From Caulobacter sp. UNC279MFTsu5.1 (GTDB lineage: Bacteria > Pseudomonadota > Alphaproteobacteria > Caulobacterales > Caulobacteraceae): a stretch of DNA of 64,000 nucleotides. The translations under genes and the position numbers were made by a program. A model generated the notes under the pieces. That model was given only the letters and a program-made list of their open reading frames with translations, ran no database searches and was not told the origin of the DNA. The stretch is from NCBI RefSeq assembly GCF_900114015.1, contig NZ_FORN01000002.1, positions 1 to 64,000 of the forward strand, read 5' to 3'. Below are positions 33,840 to 42,782 of the stretch, piece after piece; position 1 is the stretch's first letter, and every line of letters begins with the position of its first letter.

Positions 33840-34850
33840 CTAGCCCGCCTTCTTGAGCTTGTCCGCGTAGAGCGCTTTGGAGACGGCCTTGGCCACAGCG
33901 TTCGCCAATGGAGGCGGCACAGCCTCGCTCACCTGATCAATCTGCGACGAAAGCGTCCCGTGCAGCTCATACTTAGGCGGGAAACCCTGCAACAGCATGG
34001 CTTCATAGACGCTGAGGCGGCGCCGGCCGGAGGGGTGAACATTGACCTCGCGATGGCCGTAGGCCACAGCGATGCTCGGCTCGTCCCAGTCCAGCATTTT
34101 GAAGCTTCGGCCCTTCACACCAGGCCGGACGCCGCCTTCCTGGCTGAATTTGGGAGATTTCGGGAACATGCACCAGTGATTGATGTGGCCGGGCTGGGCC
34201 GCCATGTCGAGGCCGCGGACGAAGTAGACGGGGTCACCCAGGTGCTCGATCGTCTGGCGTACGGTCTTCGTCGGCTTCGCTGGAAGGCTCAGCTTCGCCG
34301 GGTCCACCCCGGGGAACCGATCCCTGTTGATGCCGACCAGGAATAGGCGAGGCCGGTTTTGCGGCGTTCCGTGGTCCTTGGCGTTCAGCATCAGCCGTGC
34401 GGTCAGAAAGCCTGCGGCATCTAGTTTCTGTTCGACGGCGGCAAGCGTGGCGCTGTGCTTCTTCAGCGTTAGGCCGACCACGTTCTCCATGACGAAGAAG
34501 TCCAGCGGTTGGCGGGCGTGTAAGGCAGCGACGATGTCGGCAAACGTCTGAGGCAGGGCAGTTCGGACATCATCCACCCGCTGATTTACGTTAGCCTGGC
34601 TGAAGCTCTGGCACGGTGGGCCGCCAATGACGCCTGTCGGCCGAAGTTCGCCTTCGTAGATGCTGTCGAGCTTCTCGACCGTGATTTCGGCGAGATCCTG
34701 GACCTTGGCGACCCGTGCGCCCTTCTTCCGGTTCTGATTGTAGGATTTGACGCTGTCGCTCTTGCGGTCGAGCGCGAGCACGACTTCAAACCCTGCCTGC
34801 TCGAATCCCAGATCGAGGCCGCCAGCACCGCAAAATAGGCTCAGCAGCAA
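33840..34850 (-). CDS. DNA (cytosine-5) methyltransferase (first copy)
   Basis: A 336-residue C5 methyltransferase. Motif I is LSLFCGAGGLDLGFEQAG, motif IV is GGPPCQSFSQ with the catalytic Cys80, motif VI is FVMENVVGL, and motif X is VSEAVPPPLANAVAKAV. The target-recognition region between motifs VIII and IX is short. It is divergent from the NERD-kinase-helicase gene and convergent with the 402-aa gene, so it probably provides self/non-self marking for this locus. Confidence 0.93.
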   Translation of the reverse strand: MLLSLFCGAGGLDLGFEQAGFEVVLALDRKSDSVKSYNQNRKKGARVAKVQDLAEITVEKLDSIYEGELRPTGVIGGPPCQSFSQANVNQRVDDVRTALPQTFADIVAALHARQPLDFFVMENVVGLTLKKHSATLAAVEQKLDAAGFLTARLMLNAKDHGTPQNRPRLFLVGINRDRFPGVDPAKLSLPAKPTKTVRQTIEHLGDPVYFVRGLDMAAQPGHINHWCMFPKSPKFSQEGGVRPGVKGRSFKMLDWDEPSIAVAYGHREVNVHPSGRRRLSVYEAMLLQGFPPKYELHGTLSSQIDQVSEAVPPPLANAVAKAVSKALYADKLKKAG

Positions 34851-35189
34851 GATTCGACTCCCAGATGTGGTGGCCAGCCACCTTCACGCCCGGAATGAAA
34901 ATCGCAGATTCCGAGATTCATGCCAGACCCCCGCACGCGTCAATGAGGAACCGACAGTTTCATACGTTCAGCCGATCGGCAGATACAGCGAGCCGCTGGC
35001 ATATTCTAGCCAAAACAACCGACATTGCCGGGGAGACTACGTCTACGGCCGACACCGGATTCTCGCCGAGACATAATTGTCCATGGCCGCCACTAGCGGA
35101 CGGAAGCGTGAAGTGGTGTTTCGTTAGGTGCACAATCTCTGCTTGCTCAAGCGCCTGGATCGGCCATGCTGGAGCTTGGGGAGGCGCGC
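34851..35189. other. divergent promoter region
   Basis: This lies between the first methyltransferase (minus) and the giant helicase gene (plus). It is less GC-rich than the genes around it and probably contains both promoters. No RNA gene or clear operator repeat was seen. Confidence 0.5.
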
Positions 35190-38100
35190 ATGCAAATCAT
35201 CAATTGCGGCCGCGGCGTTCACGCGCGGGAAGTCGTTGGCATCGAAAAGCTGCGAGCCTTGCCTAAGCATTGGTTTGCCTTCACCAACTTGGAGTTGGCG
35301 ATGGGAACCGGGCGATCCCGCGAGATCGACGTCGTGGTCATAGCCGATGACCGGATCTTCCTCGTCGATCTCAAGGATTGGGGCGGGCGCATCGAAAGCC
35401 AGGACGGCAATTGGCTGCACAACGGCGAGTTCCGGGGTGAGTCTCCCGTCAACAAGATTCTTGCCAACGCCCGAGAGCTTGGCTTGCTTCTCGCCGACCA
35501 TGTCAGGCGACACGTCGGAGGGCCCGCGCCTCGAGTCATGGGCGCTGTCGTGGTCACAAAGCGCGCCGATTTGAGCGGCATTTCCGGCGCCGAGGCGTTG
35601 GCCGTCCTGACGGCGGATGAGTTCATCGCCGCCGTGGCGACTCCCGGACCTAGGGTCGGACGGTTCGGGGGTGTTAGCCGGGCTTTCGTTGATAACCCGC
35701 TGACCAGCTCGGATTGGAAAGACCAACTCGGAAAGTTCTTCAACGCCAGAACGGGTAGGCTCCGTCCCGGTCGTCGGCGGTACGCAAGCTTCCTGGCCGC
35801 CTCAAACGATGCCAGCTTCGAGCATCCCAAGAATATTTTCTCCGAATACGACGCCGTGGATGAAAATTCACCGCTCTCGTTGGGAACCTTGCGCGTCTGG
35901 GACTTCACCAAAGCCCCTATGGCGCGGTTCCAAAGCGAGGAAGGCCGGAAGGAGATCGCGGGGCGCGAGCGAAGCGTCATCGAATTCTTGAAGGACCGCG
36001 GCGAAGCCTGCGAGAATGCGGTGCTCTCGCTGAAAGCGGAGGACCCCGAGCGCGGCGTCGACCACTGGGAGGTCTTCGACCGGCGACCCCGCCTAAAGCG
36101 TCTGGCCCATTTTGCTCCAGCCGAGGTCGAATCCCTCACGCGCGACGGACGGATCGAGCTGGCGCGGCAAGTCGTGGCGCGGGTCGCGACCTTGCATGGG
36201 GCGGGCGCGGCTCACCTTGACCTGGGAGGCCACAGCATCTGGCTGGAGGCACCCTCCACCGCCAAGCTGTCTCACCTGATGGCGGCGCACTTTCCTCAGG
36301 TCGCTTCGCTTGGCGCCAGCCGCTACCAGTTTCTCTCAAGCGCTAGTCTTCCGGAAGACATCCTTGGCGGTGACAGCGACCCCTGGCGTAGGGATGTGTT
36401 TCTCCTTGCCGCAGCCGTCCACTGGCTGCTGTTCGGCAGACCGCCAGCGGGCGGAGGAGACGACGTCCCGTTCGAGTGGGACCCGGCGCTTGACGCTTCT
36501 AATGAATTTGAAGAACTGCATCCGTGGCTTGAAAAAGGATTGTCCCTAGATCCGACCGATCGGTTCAAGACCGCAGACGAAGCTTTGGCCGCCTTCAACC
36601 TCGCTGTCTCTACGCGTCCCTCCGCCAAGGAGGTCTTGGAGGGCCTGGAACGCTTCAGGGGCGACATCCGCTCTCAGCGGCAGCTGGCGGCGGCCTTCCC
36701 AGAAAAGGCGATGCTCAAGGAAAGCGAGCGCGTCGATGTCTGGACCAGCGAACAGGATGGCGACACCGTTGTCGTGAAGCTGTGGAAGAGCGCGGCATGG
36801 GGCGACCAGGTTCGTGAGGGGCCTCGTCTCTTGGACTTCTTGTCTCGTGCCCAAGATCTAGCGTTCTCGCCGCCGGCCGGTTGCGCGCCGATCCTCAAGG
36901 CCTTCTGGCTCCAGGACGCTATGGTGGTCGTCCAGAAGTTTGTCGAGGGGCCGAACCTGGCCCAAGCCATGGCCGCCAACTTGTTCGCGGGCCAGCCTGA
37001 GGAGGCGGTCAGGTTCGTACTGGCACTCGCACGGCGTGTCGTCTCGCTGCACGATCAGGGGCTGGTCCACGGAGACCTCAAGCCAGACAACGTGATCGTC
37101 TCGCCGGCCGAGCCCTGGACGCCGATCCTAGTCGATATCATCGACTTCGGACCGAGCGCGGATGGTGAACTGCAGTCCTCCGCCTATGCGCCACGCGCCG
37201 GCGGGCGCCTGGAGCGCGATCGCTTCGCTGTGACGAAGATCATCGAAGAAGTTCTCGCAGACGCTGAGCTGCCCGGGGCGACCCGAGCGGCGATCGCTTT
37301 GGCGGTCCGCTCGTGTCGGGAAGACGTGCCGGAGAACGGGACGCTTCTACCGGTGATCGAAGCGCTAGAGGTTGCCCTGGCTCCAGCGGCCCAAGTCGAG
37401 CGGATGGTCTTGAAGATCGGCATCGTCAGGGCGAGCGTTGGACCCATCCTTGGCGACGAAGGATGCATTTACGTCCGAAAGCTGATGGGCCGACCAGGCT
37501 TCGTGATGCGCGGCGCCATCGAGGAGGTCGAGGTCTATCTCGACGATAAGGGCCAGCCCTACCGTGCTAAGCGCATGCCGCTGGCGCAAGGACGCATCTC
37601 GCGGCTGCGCAATCACGAGTTTATGGCGTATCCCGCCGACCTTGTTGTAGAGCAAGCGATCGAGAACGACTTTTCCCAGATCCTCCCGCTCATGCACGAG
37701 CCGGAGTTTGAGCGAGGATTAGGGCGTGCAGTCGACGAGCCGGCAGAGATCTTGGCACCGCCGATCGACGCCGGTGGCGAGCTTGGGGAAGTTGATCCTG
37801 GCCCCGCGTTCGGGGATCTCGGGTTTGATCGGTTCAGCGACAACCCACGAGCTGGACGCAAACTTGCACACGTCGATGTCAGGGCGCTCTGGCGCGCCCT
37901 GATCGAGGCCGAAAGCGCCCTGACGACGGAAGGCGTTGCGCGCCTGGATAGCGCCTATGTGCGTGACCTTAAGCGTCACGTCGTTCCGTTCGACCTCGCA
38001 ACGGGCACCTTTGACTTCAACCGCAACGACCGCGTCGGGGTCGAGCGCCTGGACCGGAAAAAGCAGTGGCGACGGATCGGCACGCTGGACATCGCCAGGT

Positions 38101-40163
38101 CGAAACCGGACCGGATCCTCATCGACGCATCGGAACTGCCGTCCGCTAAGGATGCCGGACTTATCCGAGAGGATGACCGACTCCGGTTCATCAGTCATTT
38201 TGAGCTGCAAAGCTTCAAGCGCCGGGAATCGGCGATCGGTCGCGTGCTCGAAGGCTCGGCGCGCGTTCAGGGGCTCGCCAACCTGTTCGAAAGCCGTACC
38301 CAGGCCCTGCCGACCAGGCGAGAGCACGCCTGCGAGGACGACGATATCGCCCGCTACAAGTTCAATCCGGCTCAGGCAGCGGCTTTCCGCAAGCTCGTCG
38401 AGGTGCGGCCGCTCGGGGCGCTGCAAGGGCCGCCCGGCACCGGAAAGACCCACTTCATCGCCGCGCTCGTGCACTACGCCCTGACCAAGGGTCTGGCCCG
38501 CAACATCCTCTTGGCCAGCCAGTCGCACGAGGCAGTCAACAACGCGGGCGAGGCGGTCTTGAAGCTCTTCGCGGGCGAGCCGAACGCGCCAAGCATTTTG
38601 CGGGTCGGGAACGAGGGCGTGGTCTCCGAACGCCTCATGCCGTTCCACACCGATCGCATTGAGCAGCTCTACAAGGATCGCTTCCGTGCCGAGATGCGCG
38701 AACGCCTGCGTGCGGCCGGCAAGATGCTCGGCCTCCATGCGGCGGTGTTGGAGGCCGCGATTCACGTCGAAACAACGCTGCGTCCTGTGGCGGTGAGCCT
38801 GGACCATCTGCTCGTCCATAGCGATCCTGACCCTGAACGGGCCGCCAGCCTTCAGGCTACACTACAGGCCCAGGTCGATCAGATGGATCTGCCGGGTCCC
38901 GTTGATGTCAAAAGCCTTGGTCCGATGGCGTCGTTGGACGCCGTCATCGCCAGCGTGGCCAACAAGCTACCTGCGCACGATCGCCCGTCGCCGCAGCTGA
39001 TTGCCCGGCTACGCGCCCTGGCCCAGGTGGGACGGGACTTCATCGGCAGCGTCTCGACGCAGCAGCGTGGGTTCGAAGCGTTCCTGGCGGGGACCCGGCA
39101 GATCGTGGCGGGGACCTGCGTTGGGTTGGGGCGGGCATCCTTGGGCTTGATCACGACGCCGTTCGATCTCGTCATTATCGATGAGGCCGCGCGTTGCACA
39201 GCGAGTGAACTGGCAGTGCCGATGCAGGCGGGACGTTGGATCGTCCTGGTCGGCGATCACGCCCAGCTTGAACCCCAGCATGATGCCGAGGTCGTGTCGC
39301 AGGTCGCAGACCTAGTGAATGTTCCCGAGAGCGAAGTTGTATGCAGCGACTTTGAGCGGTTGTTCTCGAACGATTATGGCGCTGCCGCCGGTGCTCGTCT
39401 GGCGCGGCAGTACCGGATGCTCCCGCCCATCGGAGAGGTCGTGTCGAAGACGTTCTACGACGGCGCGCTGGACCATGGGCGCGTGGAGCCGGAAATCCCG
39501 CTCGACCGCCTGCCCAAGGGGTTGGAGAAGCCGTTGACCTGGATCACGACTGATTGCCTGGGGGAGGGAGGCGAGGAGAGGCCGGAGGAAAGCGGTACGA
39601 GCCGCATCAACGCCGCCGAGGCCGACGTAATCGTCGCTCTGCTCAAGAAGTGGGCTGCCCATAAGGGCTTCGTGGACTGGGCGAGCAAGCAGGACAAGCA
39701 TGCTCAGGTCGTCGGGGTGATATGTATGTACGCCGCCCAGCGCGACCTGGTGCGGAAGAAGGTCCAGGCGGCCAATTTTCCGGAAACATTCCGCAAGCTC
39801 ATCAAGATCGACACGGTCGATAGCTATCAGGGAAAGGAAAACCCAATCGTCATCGTGTCGCTAGTCCGTAACAACACCGACGGGTCTGCCGTGGCCGGCA
39901 TCGCGACAATCAAGTCCGGCTTTCTGAGCAAACGCAACCGGATCAACGTCGCCGTGAGTCGTGCGATGGACCGGCTCGTCATCGTCGGGGCCAAATCCCG
40001 CTGGCGGCAGGGGGAGTGGATGCATCGCCTGTCAGATGCCGTGGAGGCCGCGTTCGGCGAGGGCGAGGCCAAGGTCCTGCCCGCCACCTATGTCATCGAG
40101 CAAGGCGCGGCTGAGCCGCCTTCAGTCCGGCGCACGCGCACTAAGGCGGAGGCCGAAGCATGA
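35190..40163 (+). CDS. NERD-pseudokinase-kinase-SF1 helicase fusion, putative defence effector
   Basis: A 1657-residue multidomain protein. A NERD nuclease-related domain is at about 1-125 (SREIDVVVI, FLVDLKDWGGRIE). A kinase-like domain at about 235-475 has a degenerate catalytic loop (HLDLGGHS) and no DFG. A second, apparently active Ser/Thr kinase lies at about 505-740, with HGDLKPDN near 626 and DIIDFGPS near 650. The C-terminal SF1 helicase (Upf1/DNA2-like) has Walker A GPPGTGKT near 1080, DEAA near 1331, QYRM near 1410 and DSYQGKE near 1541. ATG at 35190 is preferred over 35166 because ggggagg lies five bases before it. It overlaps the next gene by four bases. Confidence 0.88.
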   Translation: MQIINCGRGVHAREVVGIEKLRALPKHWFAFTNLELAMGTGRSREIDVVVIADDRIFLVDLKDWGGRIESQDGNWLHNGEFRGESPVNKILANARELGLLLADHVRRHVGGPAPRVMGAVVVTKRADLSGISGAEALAVLTADEFIAAVATPGPRVGRFGGVSRAFVDNPLTSSDWKDQLGKFFNARTGRLRPGRRRYASFLAASNDASFEHPKNIFSEYDAVDENSPLSLGTLRVWDFTKAPMARFQSEEGRKEIAGRERSVIEFLKDRGEACENAVLSLKAEDPERGVDHWEVFDRRPRLKRLAHFAPAEVESLTRDGRIELARQVVARVATLHGAGAAHLDLGGHSIWLEAPSTAKLSHLMAAHFPQVASLGASRYQFLSSASLPEDILGGDSDPWRRDVFLLAAAVHWLLFGRPPAGGGDDVPFEWDPALDASNEFEELHPWLEKGLSLDPTDRFKTADEALAAFNLAVSTRPSAKEVLEGLERFRGDIRSQRQLAAAFPEKAMLKESERVDVWTSEQDGDTVVVKLWKSAAWGDQVREGPRLLDFLSRAQDLAFSPPAGCAPILKAFWLQDAMVVVQKFVEGPNLAQAMAANLFAGQPEEAVRFVLALARRVVSLHDQGLVHGDLKPDNVIVSPAEPWTPILVDIIDFGPSADGELQSSAYAPRAGGRLERDRFAVTKIIEEVLADAELPGATRAAIALAVRSCREDVPENGTLLPVIEALEVALAPAAQVERMVLKIGIVRASVGPILGDEGCIYVRKLMGRPGFVMRGAIEEVEVYLDDKGQPYRAKRMPLAQGRISRLRNHEFMAYPADLVVEQAIENDFSQILPLMHEPEFERGLGRAVDEPAEILAPPIDAGGELGEVDPGPAFGDLGFDRFSDNPRAGRKLAHVDVRALWRALIEAESALTTEGVARLDSAYVRDLKRHVVPFDLATGTFDFNRNDRVGVERLDRKKQWRRIGTLDIARSKPDRILIDASELPSAKDAGLIREDDRLRFISHFELQSFKRRESAIGRVLEGSARVQGLANLFESRTQALPTRREHACEDDDIARYKFNPAQAAAFRKLVEVRPLGALQGPPGTGKTHFIAALVHYALTKGLARNILLASQSHEAVNNAGEAVLKLFAGEPNAPSILRVGNEGVVSERLMPFHTDRIEQLYKDRFRAEMRERLRAAGKMLGLHAAVLEAAIHVETTLRPVAVSLDHLLVHSDPDPERAASLQATLQAQVDQMDLPGPVDVKSLGPMASLDAVIASVANKLPAHDRPSPQLIARLRALAQVGRDFIGSVSTQQRGFEAFLAGTRQIVAGTCVGLGRASLGLITTPFDLVIIDEAARCTASELAVPMQAGRWIVLVGDHAQLEPQHDAEVVSQVADLVNVPESEVVCSDFERLFSNDYGAAAGARLARQYRMLPPIGEVVSKTFYDGALDHGRVEPEIPLDRLPKGLEKPLTWITTDCLGEGGEERPEESGTSRINAAEADVIVALLKKWAAHKGFVDWASKQDKHAQVVGVICMYAAQRDLVRKKVQAANFPETFRKLIKIDTVDSYQGKENPIVIVSLVRNNTDGSAVAGIATIKSGFLSKRNRINVAVSRAMDRLVIVGAKSRWRQGEWMHRLSDAVEAAFGEGEAKVLPATYVIEQGAAEPPSVRRTRTKAEAEA

Positions 40164-41677
40164 CCCCTGCCAAGCGGCCAATCTTGTCGCTGAACGGATT
40201 GATCAAGCCTGAAGAGGACGGCCCGCTCGTGCTGGCCACCTACGATGTCCTGTTGCCGTGTCGATGGTACGATATCGAACACAAGGTGGCTGTGCTGGGT
40301 CAGGTGACCCTCACATCCGAATTTCTTTTGCGACTGCTAAAATCGGCGGATGGCCTGGAGGAGGCTGGGGCCGCAGCTTTCTTCGGCTTCGATCTGCGCG
40401 ACATGACCTTTGTCCTCGCGGAGGTCGAAAGGCATGGCTACGTTCAGCGAAAGAACGGCCGTCTTTGGCTAACCCAAGCAGGCCAAGCTCTGTTCCGATC
40501 AGACAGCGACCAGCCCCAGATTTTCGCGGTTGAAGCAGTCCGGGAAAGCGTCGGCTTCGACCTGCTGTCGTTCGCGCCCGAGCCTCGCCAGTTCCTGGAT
40601 GAATTCGAGCGTTTCCTGCCAGAACTCGCGGTCGGGCCCGACGCGTCGCAGGCGGCGACACAACAAATTCCTTCCGCCTTTCGGCGCTTTTACCACGAAG
40701 TTCAAGCAACGAAGGAGCGCAAGCGTGATGACCGCAAGCGCGACGAGAAAAAATCTCTTTACTCGATCGACAACGTCGCCGCTGGCGATCGCTTCTCAGC
40801 GACCGTTCGGGTCGTGGTCACCGCCACCGGGATGAGGCCCCATGCCGGTGAAGCCGACCTTTCGGATTGGCGAAGCGAGCCGGAGCTTGAGGATCGGCCC
40901 CGCACGCTGGCGGCCATGTCCGCGTTCGTCGACGCGCAAGCCACAACCAAGCACAGCTCGGACCAGGAGGCCTATGACGCTTTGCTTGAGCTTGCTCCGG
41001 AGTTCCTGAAGGACTTCGCGCGCCGCGAAGGCCTGAATATTGATCGGTATTTCCGGGAAGCCCTCACGCGGACCGGCGACGCCAGGTCGGACCGACCAAC
41101 TATCCCGCTCCTTGGAGCGCTGTTGGGGCGCGAGAACATCCGCAAGGCGTCCGAAGTCCTGTCGTACGGTTTGCGCAAGGGTGCGACGCCGCCTTGCCTG
41201 ATCTGGGTGCTTCCACAACTGCGAAATTGGGGAGCGACGCAGCTTCTTCCGGAGTTCCTCCGTCACTTGAAGGTCCAAATTAAGAAGCAACCCGGCGCAG
41301 TCGCGCCAGCTTTGGCCGTCGCGCTCGCGTCGGGCCGGCCAGAGCTCTATCTTGGTCGCGCCTTTGATCAAGTCGCTGCCAGCGAGGCCCCGCGGTTCCC
41401 GCGCGCCCTCGAACTGCTCGTGATTCCCGGCGTGATGGTAGCCGCAACAGTCCATGCGCCGATAGGCGTGCACAAGGGCCTCCCGGTGCCGACCGGCTTT
41501 GTAAGTTTTGACCCAAGGGTCATCGAGCGCGGGGAGGCCTACCTCGCCGCCAGAATGGGTCCCGTTGTCCAACAGAAGCCGTATGAGGCTCTTTTGGCGG
41601 ATGCGCTGAACCGCGACACCAGATCCGTCGTCGAAGAGCTGGTCGAAAGCTTTGACGAGAAGGTTCAGCCCAGCTGA
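40160..41677 (+). CDS. unknown 505-aa protein coupled to the helicase fusion
   Basis: The family is not recognised. Residues about 45-115 look like a winged helix (TSEFLLRLLKSADG, then FVLAEVERHGYVQRKNGRLWLTQAGQALF). A charged coiled-coil stretch near 170-195 (QATKERKRDDRKRDEKKS) separates it from a helical C-terminal half. The ATG overlaps the helicase stop (atga), so it is an obligate partner by gene structure. It may be a DNA-binding or regulatory subunit of the system, but that is inference. Confidence 0.7.
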   Translation: MTPAKRPILSLNGLIKPEEDGPLVLATYDVLLPCRWYDIEHKVAVLGQVTLTSEFLLRLLKSADGLEEAGAAAFFGFDLRDMTFVLAEVERHGYVQRKNGRLWLTQAGQALFRSDSDQPQIFAVEAVRESVGFDLLSFAPEPRQFLDEFERFLPELAVGPDASQAATQQIPSAFRRFYHEVQATKERKRDDRKRDEKKSLYSIDNVAAGDRFSATVRVVVTATGMRPHAGEADLSDWRSEPELEDRPRTLAAMSAFVDAQATTKHSSDQEAYDALLELAPEFLKDFARREGLNIDRYFREALTRTGDARSDRPTIPLLGALLGRENIRKASEVLSYGLRKGATPPCLIWVLPQLRNWGATQLLPEFLRHLKVQIKKQPGAVAPALAVALASGRPELYLGRAFDQVAASEAPRFPRALELLVIPGVMVAATVHAPIGVHKGLPVPTGFVSFDPRVIERGEAYLAARMGPVVQQKPYEALLADALNRDTRSVVEELVESFDEKVQPS

Positions 41678-42017
41678 TCCTTTCGTCCACTGGCGACCAC
41701 GTCAGACTGGAGCGTGGGGTAAAAGGTGCGCCCGGCTGGTCTGTAATCCCCGGGGCCAAGAATCCCCTGGCGCCGACGCTGTTGGCGTCGACGAGCTCAA
41801 TCCCTTCGATGAAGGGCTGAGCAAGACCGAGGGCCGGTCATCTGCGGAAATGTTCGAGGCGCTCGCCGCCTGGCCCGACAACTGAGGGCAGCTGGATCGT
41901 CGACCGTCGCTGATCCGATAGTGCAGCCCTCGCTCGACCGCTGCCGCGCCACCTAGCCAAAGCGAACGTCCAGTTCCTGGAGGCGCGCCAAGGACCGCTA
42001 TGGCGCCTTTTCCGCGC
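41678..42017. other. inter-system gap with possible gene tail
   Basis: The gap between the two defence systems. A plus-strand frame ending at 41885 reads GVDELNPFDEGLSK and then SAEMFEALAAWPDN, which looks like a natural protein C-terminus but has no matching start or N-terminal part. It may be a remnant of a lost gene. The rest shows nothing. Confidence 0.35.
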
Positions 42018-42782
42018 TCAGGAGCGGGCGATGATTTCGCCGCCGGGGTAGTTGTCCTGGCGCTCTTGGTAGAGGATCACCCGGCCGGGTAGGCGGGTGG
42101 CCTGCCAGCCGGCGGGAAGCGCCGCTGTGACGGCGGACATGATTTCACGCACCGAGAGCGGCGTGCCCGGAAGGGACACGATCACGTCCTTGAGAATGTC
42201 GCGGGCGGCGGCCGTTTTCTCATGGCGCAGCGTATAGGGCAGGCGGCTCGAGATTTGGGCGAGCAGGTCGAAGATGGGCCTGGGCGCACTCAGGTCGGCG
42301 ACGTCGATCGGCAGGTCGATGTTGATCGGGTAGTTGGCGTCGAAGCCGTCCTCGCGCAGGGCGGTCATGTCGCGCTGGCGGCCTGGATCGTTGTTGCCAA
42401 AGCCAGATCCGTTCCAAGCACTGGGCGAGCCCTCTTCTCGGTAGTGGCGGATTAGGGCCGTTTCGAGATCCATGGCGCTGAAGACGAGGACCCGAACCGC
42501 CTTGAAGGACATCTCGGCGACATCGAGGCGGTGCCGGCTGAGGATCGCCGAGGCGTGGCGGGCCAGGCGATGGCGCAGGCCGGATTCCGCGTCGGTCTTG
42601 CCGATATAGACCAGCTTGCCGTTGTGGAAGAGCTGATAGACGCCTTGGGCCTCGGGCACTTCCTCGGCCACGTGGGCGGGCAAGAGGGGGCCGGCCTCCA
42701 TGCCGTCCAGCACTTGGATAAGCTGGACGAGCAATGCGGCGGGAAGGTCGAACTCGAACGAGCGAAAGCCCGAGGCGGTCAT
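42018..42782 (-). CDS. GIY-YIG restriction endonuclease, Eco29kI-like (first copy)
   Basis: A 254-residue nuclease. The GIY-YIG core is at about 50-130: QGVYQLFHNGKLVYIGKTDAESGLRHRLARHA, with the downstream Glu region ETALIRHYRE and NGSGFGNNDPGRQRD, as in Eco29kI-type enzymes that cut within CCGCGG. A C-terminal region (DILKDVIVSLPGTPLSVREIMS) is probably a recognition add-on. ATG at 42782 overlaps the methyltransferase stop by four bases, a classic R-M pair. The site recognised here is unknown. Confidence 0.85.
   Translation of the reverse strand: MTASGFRSFEFDLPAALLVQLIQVLDGMEAGPLLPAHVAEEVPEAQGVYQLFHNGKLVYIGKTDAESGLRHRLARHASAILSRHRLDVAEMSFKAVRVLVFSAMDLETALIRHYREEGSPSAWNGSGFGNNDPGRQRDMTALREDGFDANYPINIDLPIDVADLSAPRPIFDLLAQISSRLPYTLRHEKTAAARDILKDVIVSLPGTPLSVREIMSAVTAALPAGWQATRLPGRVILYQERQDNYPGGEIIARS

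Noticed and set aside
30606..41677. BREX or DISARM system
   Set aside because: A large kinase with a methyltransferase suggested BREX type 2, but PglZ, PglX and BrxC/PglY are absent and the methyltransferase is C5-type. DISARM's DrmA/DrmB/DrmC helicase-DUF1998-PLD set is not seen.
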